From Trametopsis cervina (Eukaryota; Basidiomycota; Agaricomycetes; Polyporales; Irpicaceae): DNA of 64,000 bases. Below are positions 33,995-43,097 of this stretch, piece after piece. The position numbers were made by a program, and so were the translations under genes. Location of the stretch: the NCBI GenBank assembly GCA_022385755.1, contig MU278374.1, positions 62,001 through 126,000 on the forward strand, in the 5' to 3' direction. The notes beneath the pieces are model-generated. The model saw nothing but the letters and a program-made list of their open reading frames with translations. It was not told the origin of the DNA and made no database searches. Numbering within the stretch: the first letter of the stretch is position 1; the number at the start of each line of letters is the position of its first letter.

Positions 33995-34516
33995 CTCTGA
34001 CGGTCAGAAAGCCACAGAGGGAAAACACAGTAACGCACGCAATGCCTGACCGCGGTCATAGCCGGTAGAATGAAGGTGGTAATGTTCGCCACAACTTTCC
34101 GCAGTGGGCTTGCGTCCATACTAAGATAGCTTCGCGTCGCGTAGGGATGTTTGCTTGGATCAACCGTGTGCTGCGGGAAACAAAGGAAGGTGCCCGTAAC
34201 TAGGTGTTGCCACAATGTTGACTCGAATGGATTCAAGTCTGCAAGGGCACAGTCTTAGAGGGGAGGATGAAAGGCTATGACCGTACGCGCGCCACAGTTG
34301 AAGCATTGCTTGTAAAACATGTGGTGCACGTACTGCATAGCACTTTGTCCCTCCTTCCCGAATCCGTAGTTTTGCGTTGTGGCAACGACACGGGTACCAT
34401 GCCACATACACGGTATTAATCTTTCGGTACTTCGCGGTCTGCTTTGGTTTCTAGCGGCAGCAGGACGCCAATTGAAGATCTTCGAGCCTCTTCTTTGACA
34501 CGAGCCAGGTTAACTA

Positions 34517-34594
34517 TGTGAATATTGATTTATCAGCTTCCAAGAGGTGACACTTAGCCGTACCTTCGATATTTACACTTTTGGTAGGACTACG
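34517..34594 (-). pseudogene. Orphan 3' tail of the FYYAG-type gene
   Basis: Encodes RSPTKSVNIEGTAKCHLLEA, then DKSIFT and a stop. This parallels the last 25 codons of the gene at 36313-36645 (RSPTKSVNVEGTAERHLLEA, then DKLMFT). Homology stops abruptly at 34594, so this is a duplicated fragment without its gene. Confidence 0.7.
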
Positions 34595-34899
34595 GGATTA
34601 CGCAGGTGGAAATGTTCATTTGGTACTGAATAACCAACAATTCCTCAAGTAAGTTGGGGTCGCCAGCTGGTCATGAGTGCAATTACCAGAGAAGCATTAG
34701 ACATGGAAATCAAAGCTTGCTACAAACGTGGTTGCTTCATTGAGTTTGCTCAGTGGTGGTTTCCTGAGAGCTTGCTTTGGCGAAGCGCCATAGACTCCCA
34801 CTAGCACTACTCCGACTCCGACTGGCAGTACAGAAATGGTAGTACAAATTACGTCAACTCAAAATTGCGACACAATTCAACACTTTGTATGAGTTGAGA

Positions 34900-35045
34900 G
34901 CTATGCACAGTTTTCCATATATTGCATTATTCTATCGCAGCAACAACAGTATAATTTGCTTGACCGTTAGCTATACCCTTGCCAGCATTGCTACACATCA
35001 CGCGCGAATTCAGACAGGAGAAACATCTCTCATTCATGAATTATT
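34900..35045 (-). pseudogene. Relic of the APH-gene C-terminal exon
   Basis: Minus-strand words equivalent to the APH terminal exon (GAG.TGTTTC, then AA..GGTATAGCTAA at the stop) are kept, but the frame is broken by stops and indels. The intact version is at 37309-37453. Confidence 0.55.
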
Positions 35046-35166
35046 AAACAACAATGACATGTTAATTGCGGAAGCCAAACTGCATACTGCTACTGCGACA
35101 CCAAATGGAAACATTGTGATAAGCATCACTAAGACAATTTCCAAGGACCACAATGTACTCACATCG

Positions 35167-35712
35167 TTACGTGGAGTGCGTGGCTCGACGCAGTTGCGCC
35201 TGCGTGAACTGCTCGGCATCCATAGCTTGCACGGCCCCTTCTCCGTAAAACATCATTTCCGCCTCCATTACAGTGATATATGGACAGTTGATAAATCCTG
35301 CGTTGTGCAATCTTCGAAGAGCCTCTCGGGCCCAGACGCGGGCGGTGAACCTGGGCTCATTAAAGTAATCAACCTCAGGAACATGTGTCGGAATCTGCGA
35401 GAGGATGTCGTATAGGCGGTTATAGTTAAAACCCTCACGAAGAGTGCCGATAACTGCTGCAGCCGCAAGGGACTTAGCATAAGGTAGCGAGTACTGAGCG
35501 GCCTCAAACTGCCAAACACCAGATGGCGCTGAGGGATGTAGTCTAATTCCAGTCGTCCAATCGTTTTTGTTTGGGACGTAAATCATCCAGTGAAAGCGCA
35601 GCGGGCCTGGTTCGCGTTCAGCAAGCGGTACGCGCCGATATGTCAACGCCAGCACAATGTCGGGCCAGACGGGCACAGGGTGGATAGCCAGAGTTTGTGT
35701 GGGGTTAGCCAT
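35167..35712 (-). CDS. Basidiomycete-specific family protein, copy B
   Basis: Intronless, 181 aa, paralog of copy A. MANPTQTLAIHPVPVW, then DIVLALTYRRVP, LRFHWMIYVPNKNDWTTGI, GVWQFEAAQYSLPYAKSLAA, AAVIGTLREGF, LSQIPTHVPEVDY, PRFTARVWAREALRRLHNAG, FINCPYITVMEAEMMFYGEG. No stop or frameshift. TATAAAA lies about 105 bp upstream. Unlike copy A, its leader lacks the 13-bp repeat but is CA/CT-rich. Function unknown. Confidence 0.78.
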   Translation of the reverse strand: MANPTQTLAIHPVPVWPDIVLALTYRRVPLAEREPGPLRFHWMIYVPNKNDWTTGIRLHPSAPSGVWQFEAAQYSLPYAKSLAAAAVIGTLREGFNYNRLYDILSQIPTHVPEVDYFNEPRFTARVWAREALRRLHNAGFINCPYITVMEAEMMFYGEGAVQAMDAEQFTQAQLRRATHST

Positions 35713-35818
35713 GTTGTGTAGTGGAGGGGGAGGGTTTTATTGGTGGGGTTGAGTGGTTGGGGTGAGCTTGAGCTAGGTTGAGTCGGGATGTGGCAGTCAT
35801 TGACCTGAGGTGCAGTCG

Positions 35819-35825
35819 TTTTATA
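35819..35825 (-). promoter_or_regulatory. TATA box of family copy B
   Basis: TATAAAA on the minus strand, about 105 bp upstream of the ATG at 35712. Confidence 0.55.
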
Positions 35826-36312
35826 TTCAGACGAGCAGACAGTAGCAGAGGGAAACATAGCGATACAGTCAAGGTCTGGCGGGTAGAACAGAGGCAGTCA
35901 TGCTTGCCACAACTTTGCGCAGCGATACCAAGACGGCTCTGCCGCGTAGGGATGTTTGCTTGGATCAGCCGTATACTGCGGGAAACAAAGGAAGGTAACC
36001 ATTGCCAGGCGTCGCCACAATGGTGACTCGGGTTAATCCAAGCATGCATGTAGGTTCTGGTTCAGGAGGCAGGGGGGAAAGATCATGGCGGTACGCGCGC
36101 CACACTCGAAGCATTGCCTGCAAAACATGTGGCGCTCGTACTGCATAGCACTTTGTCCCTCCTTCCCGAATCTGTAGTTCCGCGTTGTGGCAACGACATG
36201 GGGTACCATGCCACATACACGGTATTAATCTTTCGATACTTCGCGGTCTGCTTTGGTTTCTAGCGGCAGCAGGACGCCAATTGAAGATCTTCTTTGACAC
36301 GAGCCAGGTTAA

Positions 36313-36645
36313 CTATGTGAACATTAATTTATCAGCTTCCAAGAGGTGACGCTCAGCCGTACCTTCGACGTTTACACTTTTGGTAGGACTACGAGCCTTG
36401 TCGCGAACACCGTCCCAGCTTCCGTTCTGACCGAAATTGAAACTGTCTGAAACAAAAAGTACTCTCATAGAGCGTGAGTATTCCTCAGGACCAGAGGGTT
36501 CCTCGAACTTGTTGCTAGAGGTCCTATACACGAGCTTAGGCCCGCGCCCCTTTGAACGCACGCCAGCATAGTAAAAGTTCGCCTCAAAGTCGGAGAGCTC
36601 GTACGGGGTAGATTCCGCGGAGGTGGTATCAGAGATGGATGTCAT
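36313..36645 (-). CDS. FYYAG-type basidiomycete protein, short or truncated
   Basis: Single frame of 110 aa: MTSISDTTSAESTPYELSDF, then EANFYYAGVRSKGRGPKLVY, RTSSNKFEEPSGPEEYSRSM, NGSWDGVRDKARSPTKSVNV. The first 60 residues fit a basidiomycete family I remember (YEANFYYAGL...KLVYRTS...F..P.GPEAY...). That family normally continues much further, so this looks like a 3'-truncated member. A small intron (GTACTT...TTTCAG) after EEYSRSMR is possible but very short. Its last 25 codons are duplicated at 34517-34594. Function unknown. Confidence 0.5.
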   Translation of the reverse strand: MTSISDTTSAESTPYELSDFEANFYYAGVRSKGRGPKLVYRTSSNKFEEPSGPEEYSRSMRVLFVSDSFNFGQNGSWDGVRDKARSPTKSVNVEGTAERHLLEADKLMFT

Positions 36646-36769
36646 TGCCGCTAGACCAGGGCGATCCGTTTACCGCAAACGTTGACGACTCGCCTGGTAG
36701 ATATGGTATGTAGAGATTAGATTCGAGTCTGCAAAGCTTTCATGGCCTAGTCGAGAGGAAAAGCGGCTC

Positions 36770-36870
36770 CAAGAGGAAGAGAGAAACGACATACCACCAA
36801 AGGCCTCCCCGATGTCGACTGTGATCGCGAGCCCCTATGATCGCCTGGTGTATTTGGCCCCAAGTCAGTC
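36770..36870 (+). pseudogene. Relic of the basidiomycete family (copy C-like)
   Basis: Plus-strand words ACATACCACCAAAG and CCCGATGTCGACTGTGATCG match copy C (39700-39770: ACATACCACCGAAG and CCCGATGTCGACCGTGACCG). About 40 bp between them is missing and the frame is broken right after REP. A decayed fourth member. Confidence 0.55.
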
Positions 36871-37308
36871 GCATTGTGACTTATCGTCACAGCGCTGCAT
36901 GTCAGTTTCGATGTAAGATGTCTTCCAGCTTGTCCTACGAGGCTAGCTTCCGAGCTGACTTTCACTTTGAGGCCCCCTATGGTGGCGTCGTGTCGTTTCA
37001 CTACAATACCAGCAAAGCTTTAGATGCGATTTCGAAGCTCAGTGCGGGAGGGCAAAACGCGATTGCTTTGTCGAATTCACCCAGAGGTCGTTGTAGTTTC
37101 GCGAAAACTTGCTCTGGCGACGCGCCTTGCACTCTCGGCAGCACTGCTCCGGCCGGCGGTGCAAATATGGTGTGATTTGCATTTGGTCAACTCATAACTG
37201 CGATATAGTTCACGAGCAAGATTTCATGGCAATTCAGAGCTGTGAACAAATTTCCGCAGGCTGCATCACTATTCTATCGTAGCAACTACATTATACTTTG
37301 TGTGAGCA

Positions 37309-38218
37309 TTAGCTATATCCTTGCCGATATTGCCAAATATACCATTCGGCGGTGCGCTCGAGCTCGTACTGAGGAAACACCTCTCGCAATATATTTGTCC
37401 ACCAACCCGTTGGCTTCTGAAATTGTGGCCAGAATGTGGCTTTCGAGTACTCCCTAATCCAATGACTGATCAGATTTTCACTCAACAAGAGTGATCAAGA
37501 GGACCAACCAATACTCGGGCATCCATGCAGCTGCTTCCCAGTTGATAATTCCAGTGACATTAAAGTTGGAGTCCACAAGAACATGTCCAGGATGGAGGTC
37601 ATTATGCGTGAAGCAAGTGCGATGATCTCGCGAGTGCGAAGAGCGAATAGTGGTCCATACGGCTTCAGCCATTTCCGGGGGGACATCGAGCATCGCAGCC
37701 TTGATCAGATGGGAGTGAAAATCGGTAACTGTTGACCAGGGCCCGTACGGTGTTGAGAAGAGTCCGACGCGTTCACAGCGGACGGGCGTCGGTACTTCCC
37801 CATATCCACAAACGCCAGCATGTGGAGGAGGAAGTGCGCGCACTTGGGCGAGCATACCAGATAGTTGCTGGCTCATCTTGTGGGCTTGATCGGCAGTTAT
37901 CTCGTCCTGATGCCAGGATACAGGTTCACCAGGAAGTGCTGAGAGAACCAGTGCTGTCTCACCATCCACAGTCACGTTGTCAATGACTATGGGGATTGGC
38001 ACAGTGGTATTCCTGCGGACGAACTCGGTAATGTGTCCCTCAATTGGGCGGAGTGTTGAGGATGACTTGATGAGCATGCCGCCTTCGACGCGCTGAAGTA
38101 TGGACGTGTCCCAGTATCGCCTCCCTCGATCACGCCAATAGCACCAAAAACGAAAGCGAAGGCGAGGGGGAACAATGGGTATGACAGCCGCCAGTATCTT
38201 GTAGAAAATAGGCCACAT
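37309..38218 (-). CDS. APH/choline-kinase-fold phosphotransferase-like protein
   Basis: Predicted 284 aa in two exons (38218-37509, 37453-37309). Exon 1: RYWDTSILQRVEGGMLIKSS, ALVLSALPGEPVSWHQDEI, the Brenner-like loop FTHNDLHPGHVLVD (about 203-216) and VTGIINWEAAAWMPEYW. The first frame would stop soon after PEYW. A donor inside the Trp codon joins to WEYSKATFWPQF, then VFPQYELERTAEWYIW, which supplies the expected C-terminal helices. The catalytic-loop Asp is present. The family's metal-binding Asp (usually IDW) is Asn (IINW), and the usual Asn of GN(I/V)L is His, so activity is doubtful. Fungal members mostly lack known substrates. Confidence 0.75.
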
Positions 38219-38395
38219 GTTGCCAATGTGGCCTGTGCAGTCGTGCAGCTGGTAAATCAGTTAGGCACAGTAATAGTATGTTGTTCCTATGAGAGTAGGC
38301 TCACTATGTGGACGTGATAAAACCTGGAATCAGTACGGGGCGTGAAGTTCGGGGAACTCTGGAAGCAGTGAGACAGCGACGGAGTTCATCATTCT

Positions 38396-38404
38396 TTTTT
38401 ATAT
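38396..38404 (-). promoter_or_regulatory. TATA box of the APH-like gene
   Basis: TATATAAAA on the minus strand, about 180 bp upstream of the ATG. Confidence 0.45.
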
Positions 38405-39349
38405 AGAGTGATGAATGTGAGTGTTATGTAACTATAAGGCACCAATAGATTGATTTACCTAACAGCCATGCTCTTCAATCACGATAGTGTCAGGATCCAC
38501 CTCGCGATGGTTCGCTGGTGAGGCACAGATTGGGCTCTATCACTAGGCTGGCAGGTTTTGACCTACAACACAGGTTCACGGAGTCTTGACCACTGTTTCA
38601 CCGCACTCAATCTTCGACGTGGCTAGCCTGTCCGAGGTAGAGTAGATGGCTTCCAATGCTGGCCACGCCACATTTGACGCCGTAAACGCGACGACGGCAC
38701 GTGACTAGGTTATAATGTTGTGTCTTGCCCACTGGCGGCCACGTCGAGTGAACGACGGCCAGAGAAGTAAACACCGCCGTCACTCAAAGTTGTCTATTCT
38801 CGGTAAAATCTTAGTTATCTTTATCTCTCGTAAAATCCGACGCTGAACCGATTTTTTTTCTCACTAGGGCTCGAAGCTGCGCCGGACATAACGACCATGC
38901 GCCACCGATACTGAGTGGATGCTGGTCAATCATAAACGTTTACCACGAGCATGGTCTTGCATACGATTGACATTATGCCACGCCGCTCAAGGTAAATACC
39001 GAAAGTCCGACTGCGCTGCGGCTGATGACTTGCATTATCCTCGAACAACACAGCAGCCCGGTGCGCATACAGTCGTCGTACTTCCGGTCTATTTTTCTAA
39101 CTGCGCATCACGCAGCGTTATTTGGCTTGAGTCATCGTGTGGCGTCTTGCAACGATGATTACGTTCCTTTGTTGCCCGCATAGACGTCCTGCAACGATGG
39201 CTACGTTCCTTTGTTCCCCTCATACGGCTGATCCTCTCGTGTGAATAGCCAGAGCTGTCAAATTGTAGACCGGTGAGCATGGATGCTATGGTGAGAATGG
39301 AGTGCAGGATCTCCTGTTCTACCTGCATATGGCTTTTGAGCTGCTGGGG
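38405..39349. other. Intergenic, no gene seen
   Basis: About 950 bp upstream of family copy C. Apart from the 42-bp tandem duplication at 39144-39226, I see only short unsupported frames. Confidence 0.5.
39144..39226. repeat. 42-bp tandem duplication (two units)
   Basis: 39144-39185 and 39186-39226 both read GTCyTGCAACGATGryTACG, then TTCCTTTGTT, with a few substitutions. The second unit is one base shorter. Confidence 0.8.
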
Positions 39350-39355
39350 TATAAA
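39350..39355 (+). promoter_or_regulatory. TATA box of family copy C
   Basis: TATAAA about 90 bp upstream of the ATG at 39444. Confidence 0.6.
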
Positions 39356-39443
39356 GCACCTGGAGCCTGAACCCAACGATACTACTCATCCAGCAACCCC
39401 AGCCCACTAGACAAGCACCCATCCCCTTAACCCCCCACTCAGC

Positions 39444-39962
39444 ATGCCCAGCTCTCTCACACCGTTCACTATCGATCCTCAGCCCGCATACGGCGACATC
39501 ATACTCTCGCTTCATTTTCGAGGTGGCAATTCACTCCCCTTTCACTGGATTATCTACACCCACAACACCAATGTGACTAGCGGAACCAAAATGCATGCTA
39601 TATCACTACACTCGCACTGGCGATTCCAAGCGACCCCTTTCGACCTTCCGTACTCTATCTCAACGGCTGTCGGAGTTACTATCGGTCGGCTTCGCAGACA
39701 TACCACCGAAGACGTGATTTCGCTTCTCAGCAGGATTCCTATGAGTGTTCCCGATGTCGACCGTGACCGAGAGCCTGTGTTCGATTGCCGTGTTTGGTGC
39801 CGAGAAGCCCTTCGCCAGTTACATGCAGCAGGGATCATTTACTGCCCGGATGTCGATGCTATGGAGACAGAGATAGAACAGTACGGAAATATGGCTGCAC
39901 ATGCTAGTGAAAGTGGCACCTTCAGAATGGCGATTCTGCGTCCTGCAGTGAACTCTCGATAA
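39444..39962 (+). CDS. Basidiomycete-specific family protein, copy C
   Basis: Intronless, 172 aa, third full member and the only one on the plus strand. MPSSLTPFTIDPQPAYG, then DIILSLHFRGGN, LPFHWIIYTHNTNVTSGTKM, SHWRFQATPFDLPYSISTAV, VTIGRLRRHTTED, LLSRIPMSVPDVDRDREPVF, DCRVWCREALRQLHAAG, IIYCPDVDAMETEIEQYGNM. All diagnostic positions of copies A and B are kept. The 5' leader is pyrimidine-rich (CCCCTTAACCCCCCACTCAG). Function unknown. Confidence 0.8.
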   Translation: MPSSLTPFTIDPQPAYGDIILSLHFRGGNSLPFHWIIYTHNTNVTSGTKMHAISLHSHWRFQATPFDLPYSISTAVGVTIGRLRRHTTEDVISLLSRIPMSVPDVDRDREPVFDCRVWCREALRQLHAAGIIYCPDVDAMETEIEQYGNMAAHASESGTFRMAILRPAVNSR

Positions 39963-40281
39963 TTGCAGACATGGGACAATCGCAATGCTCTACAGGAATG
40001 GTACAGGAGTAGAGTAGAGCTTGTACTCGTAAATTTTACCGTGCTTATAAGACCACATTTGTATTCACACCAAGCAAAATCTGAGCTAATATTTCACACA
40101 ATCAACACACATCGGGCCTGGCTCAGAAAAGCAGCCAGCGATCCACGCATTAATAAAGAGCAGAAAAGATGTATTGAGACAATGCAATGCGAGCAGATGA
40201 GTTAACAGATACAACAACGATGTACAGCACAGCAAGACGAGCCTATCCGGGTAACGAAACGAACATGACCGACCAGAACCG

Positions 40282-41312
40282 CTATAGCCGCTTCAGCGCC
40301 TTCTTGCGCTTCTCTGCACCGGCGATAGTGCCGGCGGCAGCACGCTTGATGGGCTTCGCTGCAGCTGCCGCGGCGGCGGTAGGGGCCAGGGTGACAGCGG
40401 CGACGTTGGAGTCGGTTGTTGCAAGGGGCGACGGCGACGAAAGACGCTCCTGGCTGTCCACGGACAACATGGCGCCCATAGTGTTGGCGGAGACTTGGAG
40501 AGGACCTGACGAGATGGGCTTCATGATTGTTGTCGCAGGGACGACAGATGAGGAGCCTTTCGATACGGGTTTGGCTGGGGTAGCGCAGGACTCTGATGGT
40601 GTACTGAATTCCGGAGGAGTGGTCTGCGAGGGAGGTTACTCATGGCTCCATGATTAGATGCCATTGAACACGACTTACGCGGGGTGTCGCGTGCACACTT
40701 GTGATGAGCTTTGCACGATCACGGTAACTGTCATACGCCTCTAACAACAGTTTGCCTGCCTCTTCATCCAACGCTGACTCGGGATTGGGGTAGATGAGGA
40801 GGCATTTAACTGTCACGAGGATATGTCCAATGCCGTATGTCGACTTCCAGTCCTTCTTCAGCGTGTTCACACAGATCTCGCCTGTGGGGCCAACGTTGGG
40901 ATGGAAGATTTTCGTAGCAAACCAGCCTGAGAGATTCTCGTCAGCGACAAAGCAAACCAATAAGAGTGACCAGCATACATTTTGGTGGCGCAGCGGGGAA
41001 CTCTTCTGTAAACTTGAATTTTACGCGGAAGTATCCACCCTCGTAAGGTGTGCCGTCTGCACAGAGGAAAACGCGCTAATTTAGTATATACAGCGTGTTT
41101 AAAGTCCTCAGAGAGCACGTACCAGGCCCTTGGATGATCCCCGTCACGTCCAACATGTTGTCTTCGCTGCTTACGACGCGAATGCCCTCCGGGGGGCTCG
41201 TTTGGAGCTCGCTCAGCTCGCGCATGATGCGGCGTACGACGGTAGGAGGAACGGACTGCAAACATGTAAGACTTCGCCTGTAGACTATACTTTCACGTTA
41301 TATGCTTACCAT
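40282..41312 (-). CDS. UBE2S: UBE2S-like E2 ubiquitin-conjugating enzyme
   Basis: Ubiquitin-conjugating enzyme. Animal UBE2S extends K11-linked chains for the anaphase-promoting complex. Five coding exons give 267 aa: 41312-41310 (the ATG alone), 41255-41123, 41056-40979, 40926-40679 and 40623-40282. [20 protein letters not shown] opens the UBC fold, then [40 protein letters not shown] (catalytic Cys about residue 90), [20 protein letters not shown] and [17 protein letters not shown]. These match UBE2S more than general E2s. After the core, a disordered Ser/Ala-rich linker ends in [10 protein letters not shown], which resembles the APC/C-binding tail of animal UBE2S (ALRRL). Two CACGTG boxes lie upstream. 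Confidence 0.88.
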
Positions 41313-41400
41313 TTCGATGGTTACGACGGGGATGAGTGGAAGGTGGCTGGTTGCTCGAGGTTGAAGTTGAAGGTTGAACACGGCGGCTGACAAGAAGCCT

Positions 41401-41432
41401 CACGTGGGCCCGATGAATCTATCTGTCACGTG
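41401..41432. promoter_or_regulatory. Two CACGTG boxes upstream of the E2 gene
   Basis: CACGTG at 41401-41406 and 41427-41432, arranged as CCTCACGTG...TCACGTGAGAGG, 89-120 bp upstream of the E2 ATG. bHLH binding is inferred. Confidence 0.4.
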
Positions 41433-41576
41433 AGAGGCCCCCATAGCAGTAGGGGGAATCAACTTAGACTCAAAAGCGTGTTACGAAGTCGCTCGCTCAG
41501 TATGAAGCATTCTCGCAGGTGTGTGAATGTGTGATAGCGAATAAGATCGAAACGATAGTATGTGTACATCAGCATG

Positions 41577-43097
41577 TCAGAACGACCGCGAGGCTTCCAG
41601 GCAGTACGAGGACTCCCAATCTTGAGCATCGAACGAACGACTGCTCTTCTGTCCGGCAGAAGATACAGACCGTGTGGAAGCGTTAGAGAGGTGGCCGCTA
41701 ACCGAGGGCGATATCGAGTAGGACGAGCCTGACGCGATACTCAAGTACTCTGAAGACGCGGAAGGGTGGCTGTCCGTCCTGTTTATGGGGATGAGCACCT
41801 TGCGAGGAAGATCCACAGGGACAGTGACAACGCTGCCGTGTTCAGCCTCAGTGGATAGAGAAGACGAGAGAGCACAAGCATCGTTCGAGTCGACAAGCAG
41901 AGGGTCGAGAGCCATAAAGTCACATTGCTCCGAGTCTTCATGCACGAAGAAGCGCATCGTCGGATCCCAGTCTTGTGGTGCACGAGCACCTTCCTGCCGG
42001 AGCGGGATCTGGAACTGCTCTGGAACGTTGAAGGGGGCGCGTTGCCAGTGCATAGGGTCCGCAGGGTCGACCACGCTTTCAGAGAGCGATTTCATTAGAG
42101 GCGGTAGTGCCAGTCTCGTAGTCGGTTTGCGTCGCGGCGTCGCATCGCTCTCGCTTTCAGTGCGGCGCATAATGGGCGGCAGCTGGAAGACATCAGGGTA
42201 CGAGCTTGGTCCAGGTTGACAGGCCATGTCGGCGAGCCAGCGGAGCGGATCAGCAGGAATAGCAGGCGACACAGAAGGCAGCGGAGGAAGTGTGCGCGAA
42301 GGGAAGTGGTTGCTAGGTGCAAGTTTGGCCGGCATGCTGCGACGGGCGTGCAGACTAGCTGGAACAGGGTCTCCGTCTATCGCCATTGCTTCCATGTCGT
42401 CCTCCTGGAAAGCCATAGTCTTCTGAGAAGCACGAGAGACAGCGGCCCTCTGAGCGCTATACGGCTTCTTGAACGCACATGTCGGACAGGCCTTGACGTA
42501 TCTCGCGACGAGCTCCTTCGGAATCCACGAGTACAGCTCCCGCACCTGCGCGACCGTCCTATCGCGTCCTCCATGGTGGCAGCGCAAGTGGCAGTATCCC
42601 AGAATATCGTAGATCTGCGACTGCAGCGCAACCGGGAGGCCTTCATGCAGGACCACAGAACTCACATCCTCCTCTTCGGAGGACGAGCAGGGGACGGAGG
42701 CGAGCTTGAACATCTTGCGCACCCAGAAGCGGAACTGCGGGCTGCGGAGTCGCGCGTTCTTCGGGTCGTGCAGGACGTCCCAGACGTCGTCGAACAGGCT
42801 CTGGGTAAGGAGCGCCTTGTCGCGCTTGCGTATGCTGAGCGAGGCGAGATATTCTGCTTCTGTTTTCGTGTACTCTTCGCGCGAGGGCAGTCCTGCTTTT
42901 TGCGCGGTCTCGGCGGTCATTTCTTCTCCCAGAACATAAGAGAAATGCAGCCCTTCAGGTGTCTTGGTGTGTACTATCGGTAGTCCATGGTTCTCAGCCA
43001 GACCAGAGATAGTGGAGAAACCTTCGAGTTCGGTGTTAGATGCGTGTTGTGCTGTTGCACGACGGGATCCCGCCCTAGTGTGTCTTCGCGAAGCCAT
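41577..43097 (-). CDS. Protein with lone integrase-type H2C2 zinc finger
   Basis: Single-exon frame, 506 aa. Residues 1-160 are helical and acidic/basic without a known domain (SLFDDVWDVLHDPKNARLRS, FRFWVRKMF). Residues of about 170-211 read HLRCHHGGRDRTVAQVRELY, SWIPKELVARYVKACPTCAF. This has the retroviral/Ty3-type integrase H2C2 finger pattern (H...H, YSWIPKE, CPTC), but no DDE catalytic core, reverse transcriptase or protease follows. The remaining 295 residues are Ser/Pro-rich and disordered, with acidic patches (MAFQEDDMEAMAIDGD) and Ser-rich ends. I remember similar 'HGGRDKT...YSWVPKEL' proteins across fungi, so this is probably a domesticated regulator-like gene and not a transposon. 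Function unknown. Confidence 0.7.
   Translation of the reverse strand: MASRRHTRAGSRRATAQHASNTELEGFSTISGLAENHGLPIVHTKTPEGLHFSYVLGEEMTAETAQKAGLPSREEYTKTEAEYLASLSIRKRDKALLTQSLFDDVWDVLHDPKNARLRSPQFRFWVRKMFKLASVPCSSSEEEDVSSVVLHEGLPVALQSQIYDILGYCHLRCHHGGRDRTVAQVRELYSWIPKELVARYVKACPTCAFKKPYSAQRAAVSRASQKTMAFQEDDMEAMAIDGDPVPASLHARRSMPAKLAPSNHFPSRTLPPLPSVSPAIPADPLRWLADMACQPGPSSYPDVFQLPPIMRRTESESDATPRRKPTTRLALPPLMKSLSESVVDPADPMHWQRAPFNVPEQFQIPLRQEGARAPQDWDPTMRFFVHEDSEQCDFMALDPLLVDSNDACALSSSLSTEAEHGSVVTVPVDLPRKVLIPINRTDSHPSASSEYLSIASGSSYSISPSVSGHLSNASTRSVSSAGQKSSRSFDAQDWESSYCLEASRSF

Larger units (their letters stand above)
32990..34594. repeat. Duplication unit A (APH tail relic, family gene, FYYAG-gene tail)
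   Basis: Direct copy of about 34890-36393. The best preserved part, 34420-34594 against 36210-36393, is nearly identical except for a 10-bp insertion in A. The unit ends abruptly inside what is coding sequence in unit B (the minus-strand gene at 36313-36645), so A keeps only its last 25 codons plus the stop. Confidence 0.8.
34890..36393. repeat. Duplication unit B
   Basis: Partner of unit A. It contains an APH-gene tail relic (about 34900-35045), family copy B and the complete 3' part of the FYYAG-type gene. The segment 37230-37400 (3' end of the APH gene) shows the same left-end sequence a third time. Confidence 0.75.

Noticed and set aside
33298..34236. 312-aa version of family copy A with Thr/Gln/Pro repeats (TTQPNHPTQPP)
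   Set aside because: The N-terminal part is the translated 13-bp leader repeat. Copies B and C start at the ATG equivalent to 33840, and the TATA box at 33990 would be inside the longer frame.
36313..37001. Single larger gene joining the FYYAG frame with the 36747-37001 frame
   Set aside because: The second frame is antisense to a decayed family relic, and no splice signals connect the two.
41785..42983. Long plus-strand frames opposite the H2C2 gene (144 and 255 aa)
   Set aside because: They are antisense shadows of a GC-rich intronless gene. The minus-strand product has a recognisable zinc finger and these have none.
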